The notes: generated from the letters alone by a model not told the origin. Shown: positions 1 through 9,467, numbered from the stretch's first letter. The stretch is DNA of 64,000 nucleotides from Onthovicinus sp900555545 (GCA_949296915.1 CASFPX010000013.1:11362-75361); one strand, 5' to 3'. Program-made: numbers and translations.

Positions 1-35
1 CCGCCGATCCCCGCACCGGCAATGACGATTTTCAT
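1..35 (-). CDS. Start of a dinucleotide-binding oxidoreductase (partial)
   Basis: Only the first twelve codons lie in the window; the gene runs off the left edge. They read MKIVIAGAGIGG, the N-terminal GxGxxG Rossmann strand-turn-helix typical of FAD-dependent oxidoreductases and monooxygenases. The ATG is preceded by a GGGAGGGG ribosome binding site and, further upstream, by a good sigma-A promoter. The exact family cannot be told from twelve residues; other NAD(P)- or FAD-binding enzymes are possible. Confidence 0.6.
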   Translation of the reverse strand, partial: MKIVIAGAGIG

Positions 36-78
36 TGGATCCCCTCCCATACAAGCATGTTATTCCTGTTTCAATTCC

Positions 79-107
79 ATTGTAGCACACAGGAGGGCAA
101 AGTTCAA
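79..107 (-). promoter_or_regulatory. Sigma-A promoter of the left-edge oxidoreductase
   Basis: Read on the minus strand: TTGAAC (102-107), a 17-nt spacer, then TACAAT (79-84). The start codon follows about 44 nt downstream. It also lies just beyond the 3' end of the histidine kinase gene. Confidence 0.6.
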
Positions 108-125
108 CAGCGTGGGCGCGGCGCC

Positions 126-1163
126 CTACCGATTATCGGGGTCAAGCTGTACCCGCTGGAAAAACAGTGAGAAGGTATTCCCACCGTCCGACACGGCCAG
201 ACGGATAAATCCCTGCTGGCGGGTCATAATTTCCCGCGCCAGGTAGAGGCCGATCCCGACCCCCTCCTGGCCGGCAGAGGCGCTCCCCCGGAAAAACCGG
301 GCAAAAACCTGCGCCTGCTCTTCCTCCGGAATGGGGGCAGAGGTGCTGAAGATATCCAGCCGTACATAGGAGGGGAGCAGGGAACTGGAGATTGCAATTT
401 GCCCCCGTGCAGGGGTGTATTTGACAGCGTTGTCCAGGATGTTGGCGATGGCCTCCGCCGTCCACCGGACATCCGCACGGACGGCCGGGAGCGCCCCAGG
501 GGTATAGTCCAGTTTCAGCGATTTTTCCCGCGCGCGGGGATAAATCTGTTTGATTGCCTCAAGCAGCAGATCGCCTAAATCCACCGGTGCCGGGGAGAGA
601 TGAATCAGGCCGCTCTCCAGCCGTGATAATCGGATCAGGCTCTCCGTCAGGAAGGTCAGCTTGTCCAGAGCGTTTTGCAGCGCATCCAGCCGGTTCCGGC
701 GCTCCGAATCGGAGATCCCGTCCTCCCTCAGTAGCTCGCAGTAAGCGCGCGCTGTGGCGACCGGTGTTTTAACCTGATGCGCGATGTCTGAGACGAGGGA
801 CTGAATATATCCCTTCTCCTGATCCACCTGCTCAAGGTGGGATTTTAGAATGGCACGCAGTTTTAGCAGTTGGTTCTGCAAGCGGGAGAGCAGCGTATCC
901 TCCTCCTCGGGGAAAGGAGCCGCTGCCCGTGTATCCACCAGACTCTCAATCAGCAGGGTGAGGGATTCCAGCAGGTCGTCTGTACTGCGCCGGTGCAGGT
1001 AGTCGAGCAGAATCAGACATCCGAACAGGATCAGCACCGGGGCGGCGGTAATTGCGGCGACGGCAGATTCTTGTGTAAATAAGTATGAGAGCGCCGGAAC
1101 GGCCGCCGTGCACAGGGCCGCCGCTGCGATCAGAATTTTACGGGCGATTTCCAGATGCTTCAC
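126..1163 (-). CDS. Sensor histidine kinase of an ABC-linked two-component system
   Basis: A 345-residue membrane sensor kinase. Two transmembrane segments (about residues 8-26 and 37-56) are separated by only about ten residues, the layout of intramembrane-sensing (BceS-like) kinases that need an ABC transporter to sense their signal. The phosphoacceptor His is near residue 129 in DIAHQVKTP. The ATPase domain shows an N box (NILDNAVKYTP) and a G2 box (GVGIGLYLAR); the G1 box is degenerate (DIFSTSAPIP). I chose GTG at 1163 because it follows GGAGAG and lies 4 nt after the response-regulator stop, so the two genes are translationally linked. The neighbouring ABC transporter, probably for antimicrobial peptides or envelope stress, is the likely partner and target. 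Confidence 0.85.
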   Translation of the reverse strand: MKHLEIARKILIAAAALCTAAVPALSYLFTQESAVAAITAAPVLILFGCLILLDYLHRRSTDDLLESLTLLIESLVDTRAAAPFPEEEDTLLSRLQNQLLKLRAILKSHLEQVDQEKGYIQSLVSDIAHQVKTPVATARAYCELLREDGISDSERRNRLDALQNALDKLTFLTESLIRLSRLESGLIHLSPAPVDLGDLLLEAIKQIYPRAREKSLKLDYTPGALPAVRADVRWTAEAIANILDNAVKYTPARGQIAISSSLLPSYVRLDIFSTSAPIPEEEQAQVFARFFRGSASAGQEGVGIGLYLAREIMTRQQGFIRLAVSDGGNTFSLFFQRVQLDPDNR

Positions 1164-1167
1164 GGTT

Positions 1168-1836
1168 TCACTCTCCAAACGTATAGCCGATCCCAAACAC
1201 GGTGACGATATAGTGCTGCCCGTCGTCGTGCAGCTTGTGCCGCAGGCGGCGGATTGCCACCCGCAGCGCATTTTCGTCCACAAAATTCCCGTCGATATCC
1301 CACACCTGCTCGAGCAGCATGGTGTGGGTGAGCACCTTTTTGCGGTTTTCGATCAGGCACTTCAAAATCCGGTATTCCTTTTGCGTAAGCCGGATCGTTT
1401 CCCCGGCAATGCAGACCTCCGGGCGGTTGAGATCCATCTCAAAGTCCAGATATCGGAACAGCTTTGCATCCCCCGCGCCAGTGCGATTCAAAAGTACCTG
1501 TACCTTTTTGCACAGCACAGCCAGGGAGAAAGGTTTGGCGATATAGTCGTCGCAGCCGGACTGGTAACCGCGCAGCATATCGCACTCGGAGTCGTTGGCT
1601 GTGAGGAAGAGAATGGGCGCGTGCGTCTTTTCCCGCAGGGCGGTGCAGAGCTCCAGGCCGCTGCCGTCGGGCAAATTGATGTCAAGCAGATATAGGTCGC
1701 GGGATTCGAGTCGGCGGTCCCCTTGCGCCTCGCGGAGCGTGTAACAGCGTGTGACGGCGTGCCCGTCGCGCTCCAGCGCCAGGGCGATCGCGGCGCTCAG
1801 ATCGTGGTCATCCTCGAGTAAAAAAAGGTTTGCCAT
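1168..1836 (-). CDS. OmpR/PhoB-family response regulator
   Basis: A 222-residue two-component regulator. The receiver domain has the acidic pocket (LFLLEDDHDL), the phosphoacceptor Asp near residue 52 in LLDINLPDGSG, and the conserved Lys in YIAKPF. The C-terminal half is a winged-helix DNA-binding domain ending GIGYTFGE. The start is ATG at 1836, preceded by AAGGATGG; an upstream in-frame extension lacks family similarity. It sits between the ABC permease and the kinase, and probably binds the TTACA direct repeat in front of the ABC ATPase gene to switch the transporter on. Confidence 0.88.
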   Translation of the reverse strand: MANLFLLEDDHDLSAAIALALERDGHAVTRCYTLREAQGDRRLESRDLYLLDINLPDGSGLELCTALREKTHAPILFLTANDSECDMLRGYQSGCDDYIAKPFSLAVLCKKVQVLLNRTGAGDAKLFRYLDFEMDLNRPEVCIAGETIRLTQKEYRILKCLIENRKKVLTHTMLLEQVWDIDGNFVDENALRVAIRRLRHKLHDDGQHYIVTVFGIGYTFGE

Positions 1837-1874
1837 AAAATCCATCCTTGTACTGGGAGATGGGGGGTGAATCG

Positions 1875-1907
1875 CAGAGGGCAGGGACATGACATCCCTG
1901 CCCTCTG
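1875..1907. other. Intercistronic hairpin between ABC permease and response regulator
   Basis: A perfect 13-bp inverted repeat (CAGAGGGCAGGGA and its complement) with a 7-nt loop. It has no T-tract on the minus strand and only a weak TCATTTTAA on the plus strand, so it looks more like a processing or partial-attenuation hairpin that sets different levels for the transporter and two-component halves than a full terminator. Confidence 0.45.
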
Positions 1908-1917
1908 TCATTTTAAC

Positions 1918-4479
1918 TTAATTTTCAAAATTGCGCAACCGTTCAATCACCGTTTCCCGCGATAATATGCGATAGACGATTGCAGGTACACTCAGGCAGA
2001 TCACAGTAAAGGCGGCGATCAGCCCGATCACCAGCCCGGTGGGGTAGACAAACTGCGCGTAATCCGCAAAGCTGGTGGCCGACCGGTCGATCAGATAGAG
2101 GAACGCGTTGCCGAGCGTGAGGATGAGCCCGGCGGAGATCAGGGCGTAATAGCCGCCCTCCCACGTGAGCATGGCGCGGATCTGCCGCCTGGTCATGCCG
2201 ACGCTCTCCAGGACCGCCAGCTCACCTCGGCGCGCGATCACGCTGGTGAGCATCACGTTGATAAAGTTGATCAGCCCGATCACGATCAGCAGGATGGACG
2301 CTCCGTTGCCCAGGAGGGTGAATGCGTGCATGGAGGCGTTCCAGTCCCGCATGACCTGGGCGGAGCTCTCGAACGCGACGGAGTCGCCGGGCAGGGCTTG
2401 AAGCAGGCGGTTCATGGCCACCTCCAGCTGTTCGCGGTCCGCGCCCTTGGACACGTTAACGCCGATATCGTAGATCACGGGGCTGTCCGTGAGCTTTGCC
2501 ATCCCCGCCGGGCTGACCAGGAGACAGCCGGGCACGGCGCTGCCGAGGAATTCGCGGTTGGCGATGAGCTCATTCTGGCGGTAGTCCGTGTATTTCAGGG
2601 CGGCGGCCACCGTGAATTCTGCGGCGCTCCCGCCGTCCGCAGTGAGCGTGAGCGCCTGGCCGATGAGGGCGTCGTTGACGGTCCAGGTCTCATCCTCAAA
2701 GCCGGCGAGCGCCGTCTCCCCGCGCCGGAACGCTTCCAGATCGACTGCGCGGTCGGGGTGGGCCTCATTGAACGCCTGCACGTACCGCTCGTCAATGGTG
2801 GAGACGTAACAGCCGAAGGTTCCCGCGTGCGCATATTGACGCAGGGATTCGGCAAACTGCTCAAAGGTCAGCCCCTGCTCGGCGAGCTTTTCCTGCTCAT
2901 AGGCCGCGCGCAGGCGGCTCCGGATGGCGGGGCTGTCAAGGTCGAGACGCACCCAGACGGCCCGGTCCACGATGACCTCCTGTACGCCGCCGAGCGCGGC
3001 GACCTGATCGATAAATTTCTGATCGAACTGCGGCGTCTCCTCCCCGGAGTTGGTGGACATATTTGTAAAGCGCGTGTGGCGGAACTCAAAATCGTAGTTG
3101 AGGTAGCGCTCCGCATACGCCTCCGCGCTCACGCTCCCGAGCAGGCCGTTGACGCCCAGGATTGTCACCGTGCCGAGGAACAGGGAGAGGAAGACGAGCA
3201 CGGCGCGCTTTTTATCGCGGAACACGTTGTGGAAGGCCATCACGGCGGGCTTTCCGCCGTTGCGGGAGCGGCGGGATTTGGCCTTTTTGGGCGCAAAGTT
3301 CTGATACCGCATCGCCTCCACCGGGGAGACGCGTGACGCCGCCCGCGCCGGGGCGTTGCAGCTGAGCCAGACCGTGACGGCGGAGAAGATCAGCGACGCA
3401 ATGAAGATGACCGGGTGGAAAAAGACCTCCGCCTCCATGTCGGTCGCCCCGCTGAGGAAAGCGGAGGTGAGCACGGTGGGAATCAGCCCAAAGGAGACGG
3501 CTGCGGCGAGCGCGATGCCGACCGGGATCCCGATGCAGGCAAAGCGGAGCGCCTGCCCGCGGACGAGCTTTTTGATCTGAGTGGGCGAGGCACCGATGGT
3601 CTTGAGCAGGCCGTAAAAGCGCGTATCCTTGGCCACGGAGATGTATAACACATTGTAGATCAGCAGATAGCCGCTGCCGATGATGAACAGGACCAGCAGC
3701 ACCAGCACGGCGGCGAGATACACGGTGTCCCCGCCGGTGAGGGAGAAACTGGAGGCCCAGCTCTGCCCGGCGTTTTCATCGGCGGCGACTTCCTCCTCCA
3801 GCCGGAAGAAGTCCTCCGGCGTGTTCTTCAGCGTGACGGAGAGCAGCCCGCTCCCCTCAAGCGTGCACCCGGCGTGCGCGCGCAGCGCATCGGAGACATA
3901 GGCCGTGCCCTCCCCGGTGTAGGAGCGGAACCAGCCGGACAGGGAAAAGGTGCGCTGCTGCGCGCCGTTCCCATCCGCATACGTGAGCGGGATCTCCATA
4001 CCGATGGCGGGGAAGGGAATCCCGAGCTGTTCAAGCGCATCGCGGGAGAGCAGGATTTCATCCTCCGCATCGGGATAGCTGCCGGTGAAATCCTTGTACG
4101 CGGGCAGCAGGTGCTTCTCCCACTCCGTACGGTCGGCGTACAGCAGGGAAATCTGCAAATCGCGCCCACTATCGTCCTGCTGCGTCACCGCGCCGACAGT
4201 GATCCGCTCGCCCACGGCCTCCGCGTAGTCCAGGGTGCGGGCCTTTTCCACCTGCTCCGGGGTCGGATTGTTCAAAAAGGCGTTGGCTGCCGTCCCGGCG
4301 GTGCGCATGGTGGAGAGGTTCATATTTTCCACATAGTTGACGCCGATGGTGAAAATGGTGGTGATCATAAAAGTTGTCAGAATGATGGCCAGCACGGCGA
4401 AAGCGTTGCGTGTCCGGTTGGCCCGCATCATCCCTTTTTCGATCCGGCGCAGGGCAGATTTGTTGCGGTTTGCATGCAT
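1918..4479 (-). CDS. FtsX-type ABC transporter permease
   Basis: An 853-residue permease. After a basic cytoplasmic start there is one transmembrane helix (about residues 30-50), a roughly 200-residue extracellular domain, an FtsX-fold three-helix block (about 255-385), a linker, another helix and a second extracellular domain (about 440-690), then a second FtsX block (about 710-845). Two FtsX blocks with large extracytoplasmic domains are typical of permeases moving peptides, lipids or bacitracin-like compounds, or acting as mechanotransducers. I chose ATG at 4479 because AGGTG lies 7 nt upstream; a GTG at 4488 overlapping the ATPase stop is the alternative. Its partner is the ATPase immediately upstream. 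Confidence 0.85.
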   Translation of the reverse strand: MHANRNKSALRRIEKGMMRANRTRNAFAVLAIILTTFMITTIFTIGVNYVENMNLSTMRTAGTAANAFLNNPTPEQVEKARTLDYAEAVGERITVGAVTQQDDSGRDLQISLLYADRTEWEKHLLPAYKDFTGSYPDAEDEILLSRDALEQLGIPFPAIGMEIPLTYADGNGAQQRTFSLSGWFRSYTGEGTAYVSDALRAHAGCTLEGSGLLSVTLKNTPEDFFRLEEEVAADENAGQSWASSFSLTGGDTVYLAAVLVLLVLFIIGSGYLLIYNVLYISVAKDTRFYGLLKTIGASPTQIKKLVRGQALRFACIGIPVGIALAAAVSFGLIPTVLTSAFLSGATDMEAEVFFHPVIFIASLIFSAVTVWLSCNAPARAASRVSPVEAMRYQNFAPKKAKSRRSRNGGKPAVMAFHNVFRDKKRAVLVFLSLFLGTVTILGVNGLLGSVSAEAYAERYLNYDFEFRHTRFTNMSTNSGEETPQFDQKFIDQVAALGGVQEVIVDRAVWVRLDLDSPAIRSRLRAAYEQEKLAEQGLTFEQFAESLRQYAHAGTFGCYVSTIDERYVQAFNEAHPDRAVDLEAFRRGETALAGFEDETWTVNDALIGQALTLTADGGSAAEFTVAAALKYTDYRQNELIANREFLGSAVPGCLLVSPAGMAKLTDSPVIYDIGVNVSKGADREQLEVAMNRLLQALPGDSVAFESSAQVMRDWNASMHAFTLLGNGASILLIVIGLINFINVMLTSVIARRGELAVLESVGMTRRQIRAMLTWEGGYYALISAGLILTLGNAFLYLIDRSATSFADYAQFVYPTGLVIGLIAAFTVICLSVPAIVYRILSRETVIERLRNFEN

Positions 4480-4484
4480 TGTGT

Positions 4485-5156
4485 TCACCTCCCCGCGGAA
4501 ACTTTTCCGTCCTCGATCCGGATGATGCGGTCCGCCATCTGGGCGATCTCCTCATTATGCGTGATCATGATGGTGGTCTGATGGAATTGGCGGCTGACGG
4601 ACTGCATCAGCAGCAGGACATCCATGCTCGTCTTCGAGTCGAGATTTCCGGTTGGTTCATCGGCCAGCACAATGGCGGGCTTGGTGGACAGGGCACGTGC
4701 AATGGCCACGCGCTGCTGCTGGCCGCCGGAGAGCTGATTTGGCATATTGTCGAGCTTTTTATCCAGGCCGAGCGCCCCGATGATCTCGTCCAAAAAGGCG
4801 CTGTCCGGTTTGCCGCCATCGAGCTCGATGGGCAGGGCAATGTTCTCATATACATTGAGCACCGGAACCAAATTGTAATTCTGAAAGACAAATCCGATGT
4901 TCCGCCGCCGGAAGATGGTTAGCGCCTCATCCTTCATGGTGAACAGCTCCTTGCCGCGCACGGTCACACTGCCGGAGGTCGGGCGGTCAAGCCCGCCGAT
5001 CATATTCAGCAGTGTGGATTTTCCGCTGCCGGACGTGCCCACCACGGACACGAATTCGCCCTCCGCCACGCGGATGGATACATCGTCCAGCGCGTGAACT
5101 TCATTCGAGCCCGATCCGTAGATTTTAATTAGATTTTTCGTCTCTAAAATAGTCAT
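4485..5156 (-). CDS. ABC transporter ATP-binding protein (LolD/MacB/BceA class)
   Basis: A 223-residue ATPase with Walker A GTSGSGKST, Q-loop FVFQNYNLVP, signature LSGGQQQRVAIARA, Walker B IVLADEPTGNLDS and the switch His in MITHNEE. The DEPTGNLDS form is diagnostic of the class that drives FtsX-type permeases. It is the first gene of the four-gene unit (ATPase, permease, response regulator, kinase). Its 3' end carries the ribosome binding site of the permease. It is preceded by a promoter with a TTACA direct-repeat operator. Confidence 0.92.
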   Translation of the reverse strand: MTILETKNLIKIYGSGSNEVHALDDVSIRVAEGEFVSVVGTSGSGKSTLLNMIGGLDRPTSGSVTVRGKELFTMKDEALTIFRRRNIGFVFQNYNLVPVLNVYENIALPIELDGGKPDSAFLDEIIGALGLDKKLDNMPNQLSGGQQQRVAIARALSTKPAIVLADEPTGNLDSKTSMDVLLLMQSVSRQFHQTTIMITHNEEIAQMADRIIRIEDGKVSAGR

Positions 5157-5188
5157 ATTGAAACCCTCCTGATCTTGGATTCAGGCCC

Positions 5189-5221
5189 ATTATACCGGTA
5201 TGGTCTTACAGAGTTGTTACA
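5189..5221 (-). promoter_or_regulatory. Promoter with TTACA-type direct-repeat operator for the ABC operon
   Basis: On the minus strand a consensus -10 (TATAAT, 5189-5194) is preceded by two direct copies of TGTAA, seen as TTACA on the plus strand at 5206-5210 and 5217-5221, exactly 11 bp apart. One-helical-turn repeats in the -35 region are what OmpR-family regulators bind, so this is the probable binding site of the response regulator encoded downstream. There is no good -35 hexamer at the normal distance, consistent with an activated promoter. Confidence 0.55.
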
Positions 5222-5267
5222 AATGGATCATTTTTTGAGCAGGGCCGGATGATGAACGATGGAAAGA

Positions 5268-5297
5268 GAACGCCCCATCGCGTGCGATGGGGCGTTC
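5268..5297 (-). terminator. Intrinsic terminator after the sortable metallophosphoesterase gene
   Basis: A 13-bp stem (GAACGCCCCATCG and its complement) with a 4-nt loop, followed on the minus strand by TCTTTCC. It lies 25 nt beyond the stop codon. Confidence 0.7.
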
Positions 5298-5321
5298 GGT
5301 TGTATCCGTTTGGGCGGTTCC

Positions 5322-7937
5322 TTACTTCTTCCTACGGAGCAGGGCCAGCGCTACAGCGCCGGAGAGAAGCATCACAGTAAACGGAATTGCGAGCGAGTCG
5401 CCCGTATCCGGCGTGTTTGCAGCACCCGAATCCGGAGCCTGTGTGGTGTGATCCGGGGTTTGTGTTGTGTTGCCATCAGGGGATGGGGCGTCATCGCTGT
5501 CCGGCTCCTCCGGGTCGGTAGTATCGCTGGGGTTCTCGGGCTCGGTGGTGCTGTCGGTTTTTTCAACAAGTGATGCAACGGCGTTCTGAAGTGCGTCTGC
5601 GGCGCTGTCAATCTCCGCCTGGGTTGCCGTCAAGGGAAGTGCCTTGGCCGCATCCAGCGCATCGCGCACGGCCTGCGCAGTCTCGGCTGTATAGCGGTCC
5701 AGGTCGATCGCTTCGGCACCGGCAATGGCCTGATCCAGCGCTGTTCGATCCATGGGCAGCTGCCATGCGGTGGTGATCGTGGTGTCGTTATCCTCGGGAT
5801 AGTTGGAGTCTGTTCCCATGGAGTCCGCCGCACGCTCAATAAACCCTGTCAGTTCCCCGCGGAGCTCCGCGGTCAGCAGGCCCTCCTTGTCGGGGGTGCC
5901 ATTGATCAGATCCTTGAGCAGGGATTCCACATCCAGATTGATGCTGCCGATCCCAAGGGATTCCAGCAGCGTACCGGCGTTGTCCAGCAGATCCTTCATG
6001 GAATAGCCGTCCGGGATCTCGGTGCCCCAGTTGCACACGGCGATCATCAGCGCAAACCCAAGGATCTCATCGCTGTGGTCGTTGCCCACAGTCAGGAGCG
6101 GTGTGCGGTTCGGGTCCACCGCGAGTCCGGCTTTTCCGCCCTCCAGCGTGACCCCTGTAATGCCTGTGAACGCAGTAAAGTCCATCTCATCCAGCAGGAT
6201 GTTGAGCAGGTTGGATACGTGATGGATCAGCAGGTCGATAAGCTGATCGGTCAGCTCCCCGGAGGCCAGCAGTGCACGGGCGTCCTGCGCCCACTGGGGC
6301 TGTTCCTGACTGTCCTCGCCACCCAGATGGCGCTGATAGATAAAGTTGACATAATCGAGAAGCGTCTTGGCGGTATCACCATCGCGTGCGACCTCGACAG
6401 CGGCAATCTCCTCCACTGCATCCCGAATCACACGATCGAGCGTTGACTTCTCCACCATCAGTTGGTCTGCGGTGGAAAAGACGTAGTCCAACGTGTCGGC
6501 AATGCCATCCGTGGTGATCAACAGCCGCAGTCCGTTATCCTCCCCCAGCCAGTCAATGTGAACGGCGCCGTCCCGATAGTAGACGGAGAAATCCTCGCCC
6601 TCGGTGGGTTCGGTGGCTGTGATCAGCATGGGCAGAACAATCTCCAGCGCCTGATTGATGGGCAGCGGTTGCCCACCGTTTAACAGGCTGCCGATCAAGT
6701 TCTCCAGTGCGGCCCTGCTGCCGGTTGCCGCGATCTGGTCATAGTAGCCATGCAAAAAGCTGTTGGCGGCATTGGTGAGCGCCTCACTGCTGAAGCCCTG
6801 TGCCTTGCCGTAGGCGGAGATGTCTTCAATGGTCTGTTCCTCACCGGTGGCAGGGTTGATAAAAGTGATTGGCCCGACACCGGTGTAGGTGTGAATCTCC
6901 ATGGACTCGTTCACGGTACGGCCCTCAATATCCCGGGTGATGATCACCGCACGCGCCGGGGAGGGATAAGTCAGGAGAGAGCCGGTCTCGATATCGTACA
7001 GGGTGTTCCCGCTCGCGGTCGTGACGGCTGCGATATCGTTGGCGTGCATATGGCCGGTGAAGATATAGGACATACCGGCATCCGCATACACTTGGGCCAG
7101 CCGCTCATAGTCGTTGACCAGGAAATCCGGCAACAGATCCGGCTCCATATCAAAGTGGGCGACAACGCCATGGTGCTGGATACCGATTACCGTATCGCCG
7201 CGCTGCTTAGCGGCAGCTACCTGACTGACAATCCAGCTCTCCAGTTCGGGGCCAACGGCGCCGCTGGTCTCATGTTCCTCCGTGCCGGAGTCGGTGTTAT
7301 CCGCGCTATAGCGGGCGGAGTCGATGGCGATGATCGTAAAACCATCCTTGGGGCGGGCCACATAGGAAAGACCGCCGCCCTGCTTGCCCGCGGCAGGGGT
7401 GAAGGAGGCGATGACGGTATCGTCATCATAGACAAGATCGCCATAAATTTCCCGGAAATCCTGTTGTGTGGTGCGGGTGGCGGGCACTGCTATGCCGTCC
7501 TCCGTATTAAAGTTTGTGGCATTGGCATTGTTCAGGTCGTGGTTGCCGGGGACAAGATAGACCTGGGTACCCGTTTGCTGCTCAAACTGCTCCAGTTTGG
7601 CGGCCAGCGCCTCATGGCTCTCCCGTTCGCCGTCCTTGGTCAGATCGCCCGAGATCAGGAGCACATCCGGGTCGTCCGCCTGCACCGTGTCCAGCATGGC
7701 GTTTAGGAATGCGTCGCCCTCGGCGAACATCTTGCGATCGCCGCCATTGAGCTGTTCCTCAAAGTCTGCCGTACCCTTAATCAGGCTGGGCGAAAGATAG
7801 TGCGTGTCCGACAGGACGGCAATCTTCAGACGGTCTGTCTGACTGTCCTCCGCCGCAGCGGCGGCCATAACGGCCGGACCGGTCAGCAGCGCTGCGGCCA
7901 GCAGGATCGCGGAGCCCTTTTGCATCCATTTTTTCAT
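5322..7937 (-). CDS. Secreted, wall-anchored metallophosphoesterase with FIVAR domain
   Basis: An 871-residue exported phosphoesterase. Residues 1-28 are a signal peptide. The calcineurin-like metallophosphoesterase domain follows, with LSDTHY, SGDLTKDGE, PGNHDLN, QHHG and TGHMH supplying the two-metal site, followed by a long C-terminal extension. Near residues 745-805 is a FIVAR-like helical bundle of the kind found in wall proteins, then a Pro/Asp/Thr-rich linker. The C terminus is TPDTGD, a hydrophobic helix and RRKK, a sortase-type sorting signal with a non-LPxTG box. The ATG at 7937 is preceded by AGGAGG. The substrate is unknown; such proteins cleave phosphodiesters or nucleotides outside the cell. 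Confidence 0.85.
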   Translation of the reverse strand: MKKWMQKGSAILLAAALLTGPAVMAAAAAEDSQTDRLKIAVLSDTHYLSPSLIKGTADFEEQLNGGDRKMFAEGDAFLNAMLDTVQADDPDVLLISGDLTKDGERESHEALAAKLEQFEQQTGTQVYLVPGNHDLNNANATNFNTEDGIAVPATRTTQQDFREIYGDLVYDDDTVIASFTPAAGKQGGGLSYVARPKDGFTIIAIDSARYSADNTDSGTEEHETSGAVGPELESWIVSQVAAAKQRGDTVIGIQHHGVVAHFDMEPDLLPDFLVNDYERLAQVYADAGMSYIFTGHMHANDIAAVTTASGNTLYDIETGSLLTYPSPARAVIITRDIEGRTVNESMEIHTYTGVGPITFINPATGEEQTIEDISAYGKAQGFSSEALTNAANSFLHGYYDQIAATGSRAALENLIGSLLNGGQPLPINQALEIVLPMLITATEPTEGEDFSVYYRDGAVHIDWLGEDNGLRLLITTDGIADTLDYVFSTADQLMVEKSTLDRVIRDAVEEIAAVEVARDGDTAKTLLDYVNFIYQRHLGGEDSQEQPQWAQDARALLASGELTDQLIDLLIHHVSNLLNILLDEMDFTAFTGITGVTLEGGKAGLAVDPNRTPLLTVGNDHSDEILGFALMIAVCNWGTEIPDGYSMKDLLDNAGTLLESLGIGSINLDVESLLKDLINGTPDKEGLLTAELRGELTGFIERAADSMGTDSNYPEDNDTTITTAWQLPMDRTALDQAIAGAEAIDLDRYTAETAQAVRDALDAAKALPLTATQAEIDSAADALQNAVASLVEKTDSTTEPENPSDTTDPEEPDSDDAPSPDGNTTQTPDHTTQAPDSGAANTPDTGDSLAIPFTVMLLSGAVALALLRRKK

Positions 7938-8065
7938 TTCATTTCCTCCTCTTCTGATAATATATTTGCGATGGCACAGGCAAGGATTCCTGCGCCGAAC
8001 GTCCAAAGCTTATCTTACCACGAGGTCAGGGCGAACGCGCGCCCTTTCTGGCGACTCGTAGAGCA

Positions 8066-9424
8066 TTATTCAATTACATGGTTGGGGAGCTCCGGCCGGG
8101 CGGCCCGCCCATCAAAGCGGTCGAGGGTCAGACCTTCGCACCGCTCGGCGCGCAGCGCCTCGCCGAAATCCTCCCGCTTTTCCCCGGAAAAATGAACGGA
8201 GCAATCGCGCAGTGTCACACCGCGTGTATCGCGAAGATAAAATCCGGGGGAGGGGCGTTTTTCAATCCCCTTGTTCAGGCCGGGGCGCAGGTCGTAGCAC
8301 CCCTTTTCCCACTTGCTTTTGGCGTGGACGTGAACCTGGACGTGCTCAAACAGCACATCCTCAATCTGGTTCTCGCCATTCCCGGAGAGGAATATCCCGT
8401 TTTCCGAATCACAGGTGATGTTGAAAAAGCGGATGTTGGAGATGTGGCCGGAGCGGGTATTTTCGTCGCGGTCATGGGTGGTGAGGATGATGGGTTCCGC
8501 ACAGCCCCACCAGCAGTCGGCAAAGCGGCGTGTTTCGATCATGATGTTGGAGAAAGAGACGTTTTCCACATTCCCGCCGTCGCGGATCTGGATGGAAAGC
8601 CCGCGGTTGGAGCGGGAAATCATGCAGTCGTGCACCAGTACGTTGCGGAAGTCGCCCGTCCCCTCCGTACCGATCTTGATCGCGGCAGAGGTGGAGGTGA
8701 GCGTGCAATCTGCAATCACGATATTCTCCGTAGGGCCATACTCCATGTTCCCGGCCGACGATTTCAGGCAGATGCAGTCATCTGCGCAGGTGATGTGGCA
8801 CCCCAAAATGCGCACATTGCGCGAGTGGTCAGGATCGATGCCGTCGGAGTTGGCAACGTCCAGATCGTTTAAAATGCGGATTTTATCGATCAACACGTCG
8901 TCGCATCCGGCGGGGTGAAGCGTCCAGAATGGGGCGTTTTGCATCGTAACGCCCGAAAAGGTGATATGGTTACAGTGCTCCACATAGATGAGCGTGGGCC
9001 GGGGATAGAAATCCCCGGTGACGTAGTAGGGGCTCACCCTTCGGACAAAGGCATCTGCGCTGCCGTCGATTGTTCCCGCGCCGGTAATAGCGATATTATT
9101 GGCGCTCTTCGCGTACAGGAAGGCGTAGGAGGGCTTGAGTGTGACAGGCGTGCCCACACGGTCCACCCCATCATCCCGCTGCCCCTCATTGGGGCGGAAG
9201 TAGGCGTTCAAATCGCGGTGCGCCCGCAGCACGCTGCCCCGCTCCAGGTGCAGTTCCACATTAGATTTTAAAATCAGTGAGCTGGCATAGTACGTCTTGC
9301 CGCTCTCCAATACGACGCGCCCGCCGCCGTCCCGGGCGCAGGCGTTAATGGCAGCCTGAATGGCAGGGGCGTCATTGGTGGCGTCATCCGCCCTGGCGCC
9401 GAAGTCTACAACACGATAATCCAT
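8066..9424 (-). CDS. Glycoside hydrolase family 28 (polygalacturonase-like) protein
   Basis: A 452-residue right-handed parallel beta-helix enzyme. The N terminus (VDFGARADDATNDAPAIQAAI) is the standard start of GH28/pectate-lyase-3 folds. The catalytic region shows NSDGID and ADDCICLKSS, corresponding to the NTD and DD motifs that carry the catalytic aspartates, then AIKIGTEGTG and a basic QIRDGG motif. No signal peptide is present, so it should act in the cytoplasm on imported oligogalacturonides or related acidic oligosaccharides. It stands between two metallophosphoesterase genes in the same direction, with gaps of about 90-130 nt. Confidence 0.85.
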   Translation of the reverse strand: MDYRVVDFGARADDATNDAPAIQAAINACARDGGGRVVLESGKTYYASSLILKSNVELHLERGSVLRAHRDLNAYFRPNEGQRDDGVDRVGTPVTLKPSYAFLYAKSANNIAITGAGTIDGSADAFVRRVSPYYVTGDFYPRPTLIYVEHCNHITFSGVTMQNAPFWTLHPAGCDDVLIDKIRILNDLDVANSDGIDPDHSRNVRILGCHITCADDCICLKSSAGNMEYGPTENIVIADCTLTSTSAAIKIGTEGTGDFRNVLVHDCMISRSNRGLSIQIRDGGNVENVSFSNIMIETRRFADCWWGCAEPIILTTHDRDENTRSGHISNIRFFNITCDSENGIFLSGNGENQIEDVLFEHVQVHVHAKSKWEKGCYDLRPGLNKGIEKRPSPGFYLRDTRGVTLRDCSVHFSGEKREDFGEALRAERCEGLTLDRFDGRAARPELPNHVIE

Positions 9425-9467
9425 TTGTAAAGCACTTCCTTATCAGAGAAAATAGCCGAAAAGCGGC

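Noticed and set aside
4480..4488. GTG start at 4488 for the FtsX-type permease
   Set aside because: The ATG at 4479 has AGGTG at 7 nt; the GTG would place the ribosome site outside the useful distance.
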